From NCBI GenBank assembly GCA_016280395.1, contig JAEEGQ010000064.1, positions 1 to 36,806 of the forward strand: DNA of 36,806 bases. The letters run 5' to 3'. Source of the DNA: Lachnospiraceae bacterium (lineage in GTDB: Bacteria; Bacillota; Clostridia; Lachnospirales; Lachnospiraceae). The notes below the pieces were generated by a model that was not told where the DNA came from, did not search any database, and saw only the letters and a program-made list of their open reading frames with translations. Each line of letters opens with the position of its first letter. Positions within the stretch are counted from its first letter, which is position 1. This document shows, one piece after another, positions 16,140-23,975 of the stretch. A program made the translations under genes and the position numbers.

Positions 16140-19037
16140 ATGCGTAAGAAATTACTCGCAGTACTTATCTGCGTCTGCATGGCTGCCATGCTTTTTGCAT
16201 GCGGCAAGCCTCAGAATACGGCAACGCCCACAAACGATCCTACTCCGACTCCAACAAAGGTGCCCGCCACACCTACGCCTACACAGGCAGCAGGTGAAGT
16301 GCTTCCGGATCCCGTTTATCATTACACCTTTGACAAATCGGCAGGAACAGCAGGCATCATGCCCGTCAAGAAGGAAACAGGCGCTACGCCCATCGTTCAG
16401 AACGTTGCCGACAAAGAGATCGTCTTTGTAGACGGTGTAAAGGGTGATGCCATCTATGCTGACGGCGCAACAGGCTTTAAGCTTACGGATGTAAAGGGCG
16501 TCGGCGACAAGTATACCATCAGTTTCTGGGTAAACCCTTCAAGAAACGCGCAATACATGCCGACAGTGCAGTACGGTCCCGATATCCACGGCGATCTTAC
16601 GGGCGGACAGCATTATGTTAACTTTACATGGGCCGACTGGAGCGGCAACATGGAATATCCGTGCGTATGGTCATATCATCAGAACGGTGATGAGGCTGTT
16701 AACTGGCCCAACTGGTTCCCCGAGAGCGCAGATACACGCGTTAAGGTATGGAGCCATGTAGTGCTCGTTGTCGATCCCGACAACACAACCGATGAGGGTT
16801 CGAACCTTATTGCAAAGCTTTACTTAAACGGTGAGCTTATCGGTGAGCCTACTATCGTTACAGAGACAATGTCCTCTTCAGATAACTTTGAGATGCTCCT
16901 TGGTATCAACTACTGGGATGCAGTGTTCAAAGGTGCATTTGATGAATTCTATGTATTCAACGATACACTGACGGAAGGTCAGGTAAAGACACTCTTTGCG
17001 GAAGGTAACGCAACGGCTACATACAAGGAGCCCGAGCATGAGTTCATTTTCGCAAAAGAGCCCAATGCCATTGAGTCTCTCGGTGCCGAGAATTTCGTTT
17101 CCGAGTGGATGTCCACAACTTCATCCGCAAGAAAGATCGCTGACGGCGAGACTTGGCAGGTTAAGCTTCACAACTGGTCCGACGGTAAGGATTCCAAGAA
17201 CAACTACGCGGTAGTATTTGCAAACAAGGCAAAGGGCGAAGAAGGCTACACAGAATATGCTGTAGTACGTGCGGATGCCTCCGGTTATACACCCGCAGGC
17301 GATATCGATTCCAAGAACTTCACCTACACATGGGGCAACTGGAATACCTGGTCTTCGAAGGTAATGCGCGATTCCGACACTACCCTCAAGATCACAAGAA
17401 ACGGCGACACGATCGTTGTTGAAGCTTCAAACGTTGACTTTAATGAATCTCCCAACAACATGACAGCTACCGTAAAGACAACTCTTACAGCAGCAGACGA
17501 CTGTGTATTCTACCTTACCTGCCAGAACGCATGGGTTGATATCCTTCAGGCTAAGGACGTTACCGTAAGGGAAGGCGGCATCATCGTAGGCAATACCGAC
17601 AGAACAACAGGCTGGTGGTCGGCATTCTCGAACATTTTTGCCGTTCCCGAAGGACAGTCTGTAACCAAGACATTTACAAACTATACAAGCGGTGAGCAGA
17701 ACTACCACAACTTCGTTCTGATCCTTCAAAAGACTCCTACAGGCCACTCTGCCGATACAACAGAGGGTTATCAGGAATACGGTGTATTCCGTCCGGATAA
17801 TTTCTGCTGGAGAGGCGGCGACCAGAATTTCGTCGAAGCAGAAAGCGACTGGAACTGGGATACCTTCAAGGCTGATATGGATGGCGCAAAGGTTACCGCT
17901 ACGATCAAGAACAACGGTACCACTGCGGATGTCGAGCTCCTTATAAGGACTGCCGATGAAACGAAAGCATATCATCAGAACTATAAGAATATCCCCATCG
18001 ACGGACCTCTTTACGCATGCTTCTCATGTGAAGGTTCTTACATCAGCTTCGATACCCTTACAGTCGGCAAGACGGACAGAACAACAGGCTGGTGGTCTGA
18101 ATTCTCGGATATCTATGCAGTTCCGAAGAACACGAGCAAGACCGTTTATTTCAAGAACTACACCAACGGCGAACAGAACTGGTTCAATTTCCTTGTTGTT
18201 CTTCAGAATGTTCCCGGTGCACACGGAACGGCCGGTATCCCCGTTTATTCGGAGTACGGTGTATTCCGTGCAGATAATTACTGCTGGAGAGGCGATGACA
18301 AGAATTTCGCGGAAGCCGAATGCGACTGGAACTGGGATACATACAAGACGGATCTTGACGGCGCTTACATTGAGCTTACCGTTACCAACAAGGATGATAC
18401 TACAGCAGAGATCGCCGTTACGGCAACTACTGCGGACGGAAAGCAGTATCATCAGTACTACCGCAATATCCCCATCTCGGATGTAGGCCTTTACTTCTGC
18501 CTCACCTGCGAAGGTTCTTACCTTGAGATCGAGAGACAGAGAGTCGGCAATATAGACAGGACAACGGCTTTCTGGACACAGTTCTCAAACATCTGGAAGG
18601 TTGAAAAGAATACGACATTCTATAAGACCTTTACAAACTACACAGACGGTCTGCAGAACTACACGAACTTCCTTGTTGCTCTTTCGAAGACACCTGAAGG
18701 CCATTCGAATGCGGCAGATGCAAATGCAAAGATATGGCCTGTGGAAGGCTATGGCGAATATGCCGTAGTACGTGCCGACAACTTTGGTTGGGGCGCAGGC
18801 TATGACAACAATATCGCAACACCCGACTGTGACTGGAACTGGGATACCATCAAGGAAGAACTGGACGGCGCAAGCGTTCTTCTTGAAGTGAAGAACAAGG
18901 GTACGACAGTTGATATCTTTATCACAGTTACTGCAAAGAGCGGCGTTGTACGTACACAGAGCTACAGCGGCATCGCCGTTGACGGCGACGTTTACGTATC
19001 GCTTCTTTGCGAAGGCGCATACCTTCTTGTTGACTGA
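16140..19037 (+). CDS. Cell-surface lipoprotein with LamG-like domain and four repeated putative carbohydrate-binding modules
   Basis: A 965-aa lipoprotein (lipobox LFAC, Cys21) with a Pro/Thr linker (PTPTPTKVPATPTPTQ). Residues about 55-290 look like a LamG/concanavalin-type sandwich (YTISFWVNPS, WSHVVLVVDP, LYLNGELIGEP, GAFDEFYVFNDTLTEGQ). Four modules of about 160 residues follow (about 310-483, 484-642, 643-803, 804-965). The last three share DRTT(G/A)(W/F)W, FTNYT-like, EYGVFR(A/P)DN, DWNWDT and CEGSY phrases; the first is more divergent. A 23-nt stretch is identical at 17598 and 18075 (period 477 bp), showing recent duplication. No catalytic motif is seen, so a glycan-binding role is inferred. 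The ATG at 16140 has AAAGGAGG 7 nt upstream; an in-frame ATG at 16116 overlaps the SBP stop but lacks a site. Confidence 0.85.
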   Translation: MRKKLLAVLICVCMAAMLFACGKPQNTATPTNDPTPTPTKVPATPTPTQAAGEVLPDPVYHYTFDKSAGTAGIMPVKKETGATPIVQNVADKEIVFVDGVKGDAIYADGATGFKLTDVKGVGDKYTISFWVNPSRNAQYMPTVQYGPDIHGDLTGGQHYVNFTWADWSGNMEYPCVWSYHQNGDEAVNWPNWFPESADTRVKVWSHVVLVVDPDNTTDEGSNLIAKLYLNGELIGEPTIVTETMSSSDNFEMLLGINYWDAVFKGAFDEFYVFNDTLTEGQVKTLFAEGNATATYKEPEHEFIFAKEPNAIESLGAENFVSEWMSTTSSARKIADGETWQVKLHNWSDGKDSKNNYAVVFANKAKGEEGYTEYAVVRADASGYTPAGDIDSKNFTYTWGNWNTWSSKVMRDSDTTLKITRNGDTIVVEASNVDFNESPNNMTATVKTTLTAADDCVFYLTCQNAWVDILQAKDVTVREGGIIVGNTDRTTGWWSAFSNIFAVPEGQSVTKTFTNYTSGEQNYHNFVLILQKTPTGHSADTTEGYQEYGVFRPDNFCWRGGDQNFVEAESDWNWDTFKADMDGAKVTATIKNNGTTADVELLIRTADETKAYHQNYKNIPIDGPLYACFSCEGSYISFDTLTVGKTDRTTGWWSEFSDIYAVPKNTSKTVYFKNYTNGEQNWFNFLVVLQNVPGAHGTAGIPVYSEYGVFRADNYCWRGDDKNFAEAECDWNWDTYKTDLDGAYIELTVTNKDDTTAEIAVTATTADGKQYHQYYRNIPISDVGLYFCLTCEGSYLEIERQRVGNIDRTTAFWTQFSNIWKVEKNTTFYKTFTNYTDGLQNYTNFLVALSKTPEGHSNAADANAKIWPVEGYGEYAVVRADNFGWGAGYDNNIATPDCDWNWDTIKEELDGASVLLEVKNKGTTVDIFITVTAKSGVVRTQSYSGIAVDGDVYVSLLCEGAYLLVD
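17598..19034 (+). repeat. Tandem in-gene repeat, period about 477-480 bp
   Basis: Three consecutive copies begin at about 17598, 18075 and 18555 and encode the last three modules of the surface lipoprotein. Identity is highest at the start of each unit (DRTTGWW coding region) and at the DWNWDT coding region. Confidence 0.75.
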
Positions 19038-19043
19038 TAAGCA

Positions 19044-19068
19044 CATTTGATGCGCTGCAGAGCGTATC
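19044..19068. repeat. Hairpin related to the palindrome at 3175-3210
   Basis: CATTTGATGCGCTGCAGAGC begins a sequence resembling the left arm and loop of the 3175-3210 palindrome. GATGCGCT (19049-19056) pairs with AGCGTATC (19061-19068) with one G-T pair. It lies just downstream of the lipoprotein gene, before a terminator. Confidence 0.4.
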
Positions 19069-19101
19069 TGACACAACAGGCATGTGAATGCTGTTGATCT
19101 G

Positions 19102-19138
19102 CTCCGGGATGAGAACATTTCCCATCCCGGAGTTTTTT
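19102..19138 (+). terminator. Rho-independent terminator after the ABC/lipoprotein operon
   Basis: Perfect 10-bp stem CTCCGGGATG (19102-19111) / CATCCCGGAG (19123-19132) followed by six T. A second hairpin (CAACAG...CTGTTG, about 19074-19096) lies directly upstream. Confidence 0.9.
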
Positions 19139-19200
19139 AAGGGTATAAGGGGTTTAGAAAACGGAACAGCACAGATTCCATATATCACAGGAGTATTAAA

Positions 19201-20181
19201 ATGCAGGAAAGAGCGAGAAACGGCAAAATAACGGAATTTAATGAACCATTCATAGAACAGCGTGCTGACCCGTACGTACTAAGGCACACCGATGGGAAGT
19301 ACTATTTTACCGCTTCGGTTCCGGCATATGACAGGATAATCTTACGGTGTGCGGACAGCCTTTTGGGCTTAAAAGAAGCCAAAGAGAAGGAAATCTGGCA
19401 TAAGCATGAGAGCGGCGAGATGAGCCGCCATATCTGGGCGCCGGAGATCCACTTCTTATTTGGCAAATGGTACATCTATTTTGCAGCGGGCGAAAGAGAC
19501 AACATGTGGAAGATCAGGCCTTTTGTGCTTGAATGCCAAGGTGACGATCCGATGAAGGACGAGTGGGTCGAAATGGGCAAGATCAGGCGGTCTGATGACG
19601 ACATTTACTCGTTTGACTCTTTTTCGCTTGATGCCACTATCTTGGAAAATAAGGGAACATTTTATTATATATGGGCCGAAAAAGTAAGCGGCGGCGTAGG
19701 GATATCGAATCTCTACATCGCAAAGATGGAATCGGCAACAAAGCTTGCGACGGCACAGGTACTGCTTACAACACCGGATTACGACTGGGAAAGAGTTGAC
19801 ATCTGGGTAAACGAGGGCCCGGCAACATTAAAGCATGACGGAAGGATATTCCTCACATTCTCCGCAAGCGCGACAGGAGAGTGTTACTGCATGGGAATGC
19901 TGAGCGTCGGAGAGGATGAAGACCTGTTAGACCCGAGGCTCTGGAAAAAGGAAAGATACCCGGTTCTGAGATCGGATGCAGGGAAGGGCTTTTACGGACC
20001 GGGGCACAATTCCTTTACAAAACTTCCGGACGGGACGGATGTGTGCGTGTTCCACGCAAGGACCTACAGGGATATCGAAGGGGATCCGCTATACGACCCG
20101 AACCGTCATACCATGCTCATGAAGGTTTTATGGGATGAAAAAGGATATCCGGTGTTTGATTATGAAAATGTTTTAAGATGA
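19201..20181 (+). CDS. Cytoplasmic GH43 glycosidase, probable exo-acting alpha-L-arabinofuranosidase
   Basis: A 326-aa single-domain GH43 five-bladed propeller enzyme with no signal peptide, so it is presumably cytoplasmic. The expected catalytic triad is visible: base Asp23 (RADPYVLRH), pKa-modulating Asp144 (DSFSLDATIL) and acid Glu205 (VNEGPATLKH). The motif HIWAPEIHF is also typical. Size and motifs resemble subfamilies that trim alpha-1,5-arabino-oligosaccharides, but beta-xylosidase activity cannot be excluded from sequence alone. AGGAG precedes the ATG. It lies between the terminator at 19102-19138 and the endo-arabinanase gene. With GH51 it would finish degradation of imported oligosaccharides. 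Confidence 0.88.
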   Translation: MQERARNGKITEFNEPFIEQRADPYVLRHTDGKYYFTASVPAYDRIILRCADSLLGLKEAKEKEIWHKHESGEMSRHIWAPEIHFLFGKWYIYFAAGERDNMWKIRPFVLECQGDDPMKDEWVEMGKIRRSDDDIYSFDSFSLDATILENKGTFYYIWAEKVSGGVGISNLYIAKMESATKLATAQVLLTTPDYDWERVDIWVNEGPATLKHDGRIFLTFSASATGECYCMGMLSVGEDEDLLDPRLWKKERYPVLRSDAGKGFYGPGHNSFTKLPDGTDVCVFHARTYRDIEGDPLYDPNRHTMLMKVLWDEKGYPVFDYENVLR

Positions 20182-20240
20182 GATTTCGGGCTGCCCGGCG
20201 GGTATTACGGACAGATGCCCGGACAGAATAAGGAGTTTTG

Positions 20241-22439
20241 ATGACGATCACAGGTTACGGAAAACATGGAAAAGGTCTTATGAAGGTAACCGCGGCTGTG
20301 TTTGCGGTCCTTTTGACAGCGGTCTTTGCGGCAGGATCAAACGGTGCAAGGGCAGACGAAGAGAAAGCTTTGGGCTTTACGGAGACTGTCTCGGATGTTG
20401 TGTTCACACTTTCCACGGACAAGACGGAATATGATTCCGGAGAGACCATAAACTATACTCTTACAGTGACAAACAACAGACTGCGTTATTATACTTCAAA
20501 GGCGCAGTTTACATACGACAACACCGAAGGACTTTACAGTGCCACGGGAGAGGCACTTCCGAACATCATAGCAAAGCTTGAATCCGGAGAGAGTGTTACC
20601 GTTACCGGTGCGCTTACAGGCGATCCGGCCCTGTTCCCACCTGTGGAAAAGCCGACGGAAGCCGCTAAACCCGGGGGAAACGACGCAGGAAAGAGTAACC
20701 TTCCGGTGATCATCCTGTGTGCTGCAGGCGGGCTTGCTGCGGTATGCGCCATAGTCTTCCTGATCTTAAGGGCTAAGAAGGGAAAAGGCGGAAAAGCCGG
20801 CAAAGCGATGGCTGTATTGCTTGCGCTTGCCGTAGGGGCCGGGATCGTTCCCGCAGGAAGCGGTCCGAACGGTGTTACCTGTGTTTCTGCCGCCGATTAT
20901 GATACCGTTGTTTCAAGGCCTTATGTTAAGGTGATGTATGCGGGGCAGGAGGTAATGGTCCGGATGATCATAGAGCTGCATCAGTACCCGAAGCGCATTA
21001 CCATCCCTTCGGCACAGAAGGATATCCCGAAGGCGATAACCTGCCACGATCCTTCGATCTTCAAGGATTTTGACGGGACATATTACATCTTCGGGACACA
21101 TATCACCGGCGGGTATACAACAGACCTTCGCAACTGGACGAGCATAGACGGGCAGTTCAGGAATACCTTTACAGAGGAGACAAAGGCGAAGATACGCGAA
21201 TGGAACAAGGATTCCGGCGACTGGTACGGGTATCTGTGGGCTCCTGATGTGATCTATAACCCTGTTCTCAAGAAATACTGCTATTACCTTTCCGCAAACG
21301 GTGACGACTGGAAGTCGAATATCGTTATGCTGACTTCGGACAAGGTCACGGGACCTTACGAATACGCAGGCTCCGTTGTTTACGGCGGTTTTACGGCTGA
21401 AGATGCCGGTGAGACCGATGTGCTTTATGCGCTCGGAACGGACACGCTTCCGGACCGCTATATCAAAAACGGTGTAAAGAACAGGCAGTGGGGCAACAAG
21501 TGGCCGAACTGCATCGATCCGTGCGTTTTCTATGATGATGACGGAAAACTTTGGATGAGCTACGGTTCATGGTCGGGCGGCATTTTCCTGCTCGAGCTTG
21601 ATGAGAACACGGGACTGCGCGATTATACGGTAAAATATGATACCGACAACCACAGCGATGCTTACTTCGGAAAGAAGATCGCAGGCGGCATGTATGTTTC
21701 CGGTGAGGGATCGTATATAGAAAAGATCGGCGATTACTACTGGCTGTTCATGTCTTACGGCGGTCTTGAGGCCAAAGGCGGATATAACGTGAGAGTGTTC
21801 CGGTCGAAGACGGTAGACGGGGACTACAGGGATCTGCTGGGTAATTCATCCATCTACGATACCCGCGTGACAAATCACAACCAGAGTGTGGGCGTAAGGC
21901 TTTTCGGAGGCTACAAATGGCGCACCTTCAATCAGGGACAGGTTGCGCAGGGGCACAACTCGGCATTTGTGGATGACGACGGAAGAGCATACATGATATA
22001 CCATACAAGGACCACAGACGGTTCGGAAGGGCACACCGTTAAGGTGCACCAGCTGTTTACGAATGCGGAAGGATGGCTTGTGGCGGCGCCTTACATTACA
22101 GCAGGCGAAAAGCTTTCGGACAACGGTGTAAAGACGGAGGATCTGGTAGGCAGTTATGATGTCATAATCCATGAGCTTGCCATTAACTACGCAAAGCTTG
22201 AGGCCAAGACTCCAAAGTACATCAATCTGAATGCGGACGGTACCATCACGGGCGATTTTGATGGCACATGGTCCATAACGCCCGGAACATCCTACATCTA
22301 TTTAAGCTTTAACAACGACAATTACAGCGGAGTTGCGCTTAAGATGAATGTTGAGAATACAAAGATCGAGACGCCGGTATTTACCGTTGTCGGCGAAAGA
22401 ACGCAGGTAACGGTCTGGGGCAGCAGGAGCATAGAGTGA
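20241..22439 (+). CDS. Membrane-anchored GH43 arabinan endo-1,5-alpha-L-arabinanase (AbnB-like)
   Basis: A 732-aa predicted surface enzyme that cuts the arabinan backbone. Parts in order: signal peptide (about 13-35); Ig-like or CARDB-like beta domain (about 45-130, with SGETINYTLTVTNN); first membrane helix (about 154-175, VIILCAAGGLAAVCAIVFLI); a Lys/Gly loop (RAKKGKGGKAGK); second membrane helix (about 190-208); and the GH43 catalytic domain. Catalytic residues are base Asp270 (CHDPSIFKDF), Asp426 (NCIDPCVFYDDDG) and acid Glu489 (SGEGSYIEKIG). A C-terminal beta domain (about 625-732, DGTITGDFDGTWSITPG) resembles that of Bacillus AbnB. The ATG at 20241 has AGGAG 5 nt upstream. The two-helix hairpin anchor between signal peptide and enzyme is unusual. 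Confidence 0.88.
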   Translation: MTITGYGKHGKGLMKVTAAVFAVLLTAVFAAGSNGARADEEKALGFTETVSDVVFTLSTDKTEYDSGETINYTLTVTNNRLRYYTSKAQFTYDNTEGLYSATGEALPNIIAKLESGESVTVTGALTGDPALFPPVEKPTEAAKPGGNDAGKSNLPVIILCAAGGLAAVCAIVFLILRAKKGKGGKAGKAMAVLLALAVGAGIVPAGSGPNGVTCVSAADYDTVVSRPYVKVMYAGQEVMVRMIIELHQYPKRITIPSAQKDIPKAITCHDPSIFKDFDGTYYIFGTHITGGYTTDLRNWTSIDGQFRNTFTEETKAKIREWNKDSGDWYGYLWAPDVIYNPVLKKYCYYLSANGDDWKSNIVMLTSDKVTGPYEYAGSVVYGGFTAEDAGETDVLYALGTDTLPDRYIKNGVKNRQWGNKWPNCIDPCVFYDDDGKLWMSYGSWSGGIFLLELDENTGLRDYTVKYDTDNHSDAYFGKKIAGGMYVSGEGSYIEKIGDYYWLFMSYGGLEAKGGYNVRVFRSKTVDGDYRDLLGNSSIYDTRVTNHNQSVGVRLFGGYKWRTFNQGQVAQGHNSAFVDDDGRAYMIYHTRTTDGSEGHTVKVHQLFTNAEGWLVAAPYITAGEKLSDNGVKTEDLVGSYDVIIHELAINYAKLEAKTPKYINLNADGTITGDFDGTWSITPGTSYIYLSFNNDNYSGVALKMNVENTKIETPVFTVVGERTQVTVWGSRSIE

Positions 22440-22445
22440 TCAAAA

Positions 22446-22700
22446 ATGAACAGATTCGATCCTTTGGAGACAATTAAAGAGATTTTGTGGTTCCTTGCCG
22501 TCACAGCCATAGCATTCGGCTGGATGTTCCTTATGATGCTCATTATCAGCTTTGTTGCGGCTTCCGTTGTAAAGATCACGATCCCTGTGATGCTTGTGAC
22601 AGCGGTGTGCTTTACCGTGGCAGTGGATATCGTGGCTGTAATAAGGCGGATAACAAAGAAACGAAAAGAGCGCGAAATACAGAGAATGCTGAGAGAATAG
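22446..22700 (+). CDS. Small two-helix membrane protein, unknown function
   Basis: An 84-aa protein with two predicted membrane helices (about 13-38 and 43-66) and a basic C-terminal tail (RRITKKRKEREIQRMLRE). I do not recognise a family. It begins 6 nt after the endo-arabinanase stop without a well-spaced ribosome site, so translation is probably coupled. A terminator follows, making it the last gene of the arabinan operon. Confidence 0.65.
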   Translation: MNRFDPLETIKEILWFLAVTAIAFGWMFLMMLIISFVAASVVKITIPVMLVTAVCFTVAVDIVAVIRRITKKRKEREIQRMLRE

Positions 22701-22719
22701 CGAAAAAACAAGGATCTGA

Positions 22720-22747
22720 GGGCAGGGAGAGGCATCCCTGCCCTTTT
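22720..22747 (+). terminator. Rho-independent terminator ending the arabinan locus
   Basis: Perfect 9-bp stem GGGCAGGGA (22720-22728) / TCCCTGCCC (22735-22743) followed by TTTT. Confidence 0.88.
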
Positions 22748-22759
22748 CATAACTTTCAC

Positions 22760-22788
22760 TTTACAAAAGGTTCGGGTTGTTGTAAAAT
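22760..22788 (+). promoter_or_regulatory. Sigma-A type promoter for the ireB cluster
   Basis: TTTACA (22760-22765), 17-bp spacer, TAAAAT (22783-22788). It lies just after the terminator and about 60 bp before ireB. Confidence 0.65.
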
Positions 22789-22852
22789 CTTATTCGAGAT
22801 AATAGTCGATTGTGGGTTTACGTTCCGGTGTCGGCTATATGGAGGTTGCTTT

Positions 22853-23113
22853 ATGAGTGACATTACTGAAACTCAATATTTTAAATTTCAGAAGGAGCCC
22901 GAGCAGATAGTGCGCGAGCTTATTGATGATATTTATCAGGCTCTGAAGGAGAAGGGGTATAATCCTGTAAGCCAGATCGTGGGATATATCATGTCCGGGG
23001 ATCCGACATATATCACCAGCTATAAGAATGCCAGAACGAATATCATGAAAGTCGAGAGAGATGAGATCCTTGAGGTGCTCCTTAAGGATTATATCGAGGT
23101 TCATTTCAAATGA
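22853..23113 (+). CDS. ireB: IreB family regulatory protein (UPF0297/YrzL)
   Basis: An 86-aa cytoplasmic protein matching the IreB/UPF0297 family over its full length (TETQYFKF at the N-terminus; [20 protein letters not shown] and YITSYKNAR in the middle). In Enterococcus IreB is phosphorylated by the Ser/Thr kinase IreK and modulates envelope-stress resistance; that role is family knowledge. GGAGG precedes the ATG at 22853. The longer open frame upstream covers the terminator and promoter and is not coding. It overlaps ruvX by 4 nt (ATGA), the standard ireB-ruvX arrangement in Firmicutes. Confidence 0.95.
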   Translation: MSDITETQYFKFQKEPEQIVRELIDDIYQALKEKGYNPVSQIVGYIMSGDPTYITSYKNARTNIMKVERDEILEVLLKDYIEVHFK

Positions 23114-23544
23114 GGATAATGGGGCTTGATTACGGCTCTAAGACCGTAGGTGTTGCGATAAGCGATGAGCTGCTTATCACCGCACAGGGGATAGAAACCG
23201 TCCATCGGGAACAGGAAAACAAGCTGCGCCGCACCTATGCACGCATCGAGGAACTGGTACGGGAATATGGTGTCGAAAAGATAGTGGTAGGCTATCCGAA
23301 GCTCCTTAACAACGATATCGGCGAGAGGGCAAAGCTCTGTGAGGAATTTGCCGCAAATGTGGAACGGAGGACCGGGCTTGAGACCGTGCTGTGGGATGAA
23401 CGTCTTACAACGGTTGAAGCGCACAGAGTACTTGATGAAGCCGGTCAGAACTATACAAAAAAAGCAAAAGTGATAGATAAGCTTGCAGCAGTGCTTATAC
23501 TGCAGAATTATCTTGACTATCTGAAAAACACTTCGGGCAAATGA
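23110..23544 (+). CDS. ruvX: Holliday junction resolvase-like protein RuvX/YqgF
   Basis: A 144-aa RNase H-fold protein. Family signs are the N-terminal [17 protein letters not shown] with its metal-binding Asp, the [15 protein letters not shown] segment (family: GxPx3-G) and [13 protein letters not shown], plus a conserved Asp in [12 protein letters not shown]. YqgF proteins process pre-16S rRNA 5' ends in E. coli and were first proposed as resolvases. It starts on the ATGA overlapping the ireB stop and is followed by DUF1292 and RNase J genes, so an RNA-processing theme is reasonable. Confidence 0.95.
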   Translation: MRIMGLDYGSKTVGVAISDELLITAQGIETVHREQENKLRRTYARIEELVREYGVEKIVVGYPKLLNNDIGERAKLCEEFAANVERRTGLETVLWDERLTTVEAHRVLDEAGQNYTKKAKVIDKLAAVLILQNYLDYLKNTSGK

Positions 23545-23649
23545 GATGCCCATGAAACGTATCCGATGAAACAATTAACGACCGGTGAACCTGAGCGCTT
23601 TTCTACGGTGCCGGTTGTTACTTTTTATGCGGGACTGCGGAGGAATAAC

Positions 23650-23925
23650 ATGAACACTAATGACAATGTCATTAAATTTATATCTTCAGACAACGAGGAA
23701 TTACTGTTCAGCGTCCTTGAACAGACGACACTGAACGGCGTAAACTATCTTCTTGTGACTGCGGAACCTGACGAAGAGGAAGCGGAATGCTTTGTCCTTA
23801 AGGAAGTTTCCGAAAAAGGTGCACAGGAAGTTGTATACGATATGGTAGAGGACGACAAGACCCTTGACGCCCTCTCGGGTATTTTTGCCGAGTTGCTTGA
23901 GGACACAGAGATCGTTACGGAGTGA
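23650..23925 (+). CDS. DUF1292 family protein (YrzB-like)
   Basis: A 91-aa acidic protein of the DUF1292 family (VIKFISSDNEELLFSVLEQ; YLLVTAEPDEEEAECFVLK; YDMVEDDKTLDALSGIFAELL). The function is unknown; it is a constant neighbour of ireB and ruvX in Firmicutes. The ATG at 23650 follows GGAGGAAT; the upstream in-frame ATG at 23566 has no site and would add non-conserved residues. Confidence 0.93.
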   Translation: MNTNDNVIKFISSDNEELLFSVLEQTTLNGVNYLLVTAEPDEEEAECFVLKEVSEKGAQEVVYDMVEDDKTLDALSGIFAELLEDTEIVTE

Positions 23926-23975
23926 CCGGCGATAATGCGGGACGGTCTGTTCCGGTCTTTTGGACGGAGGCAAAA

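Noticed and set aside
22487-22852. Long upstream extension of the ireB reading frame
   Set aside because: It crosses a terminator and a promoter, overlaps the small membrane protein in another frame, and ireB has its own GGAGG-preceded ATG.
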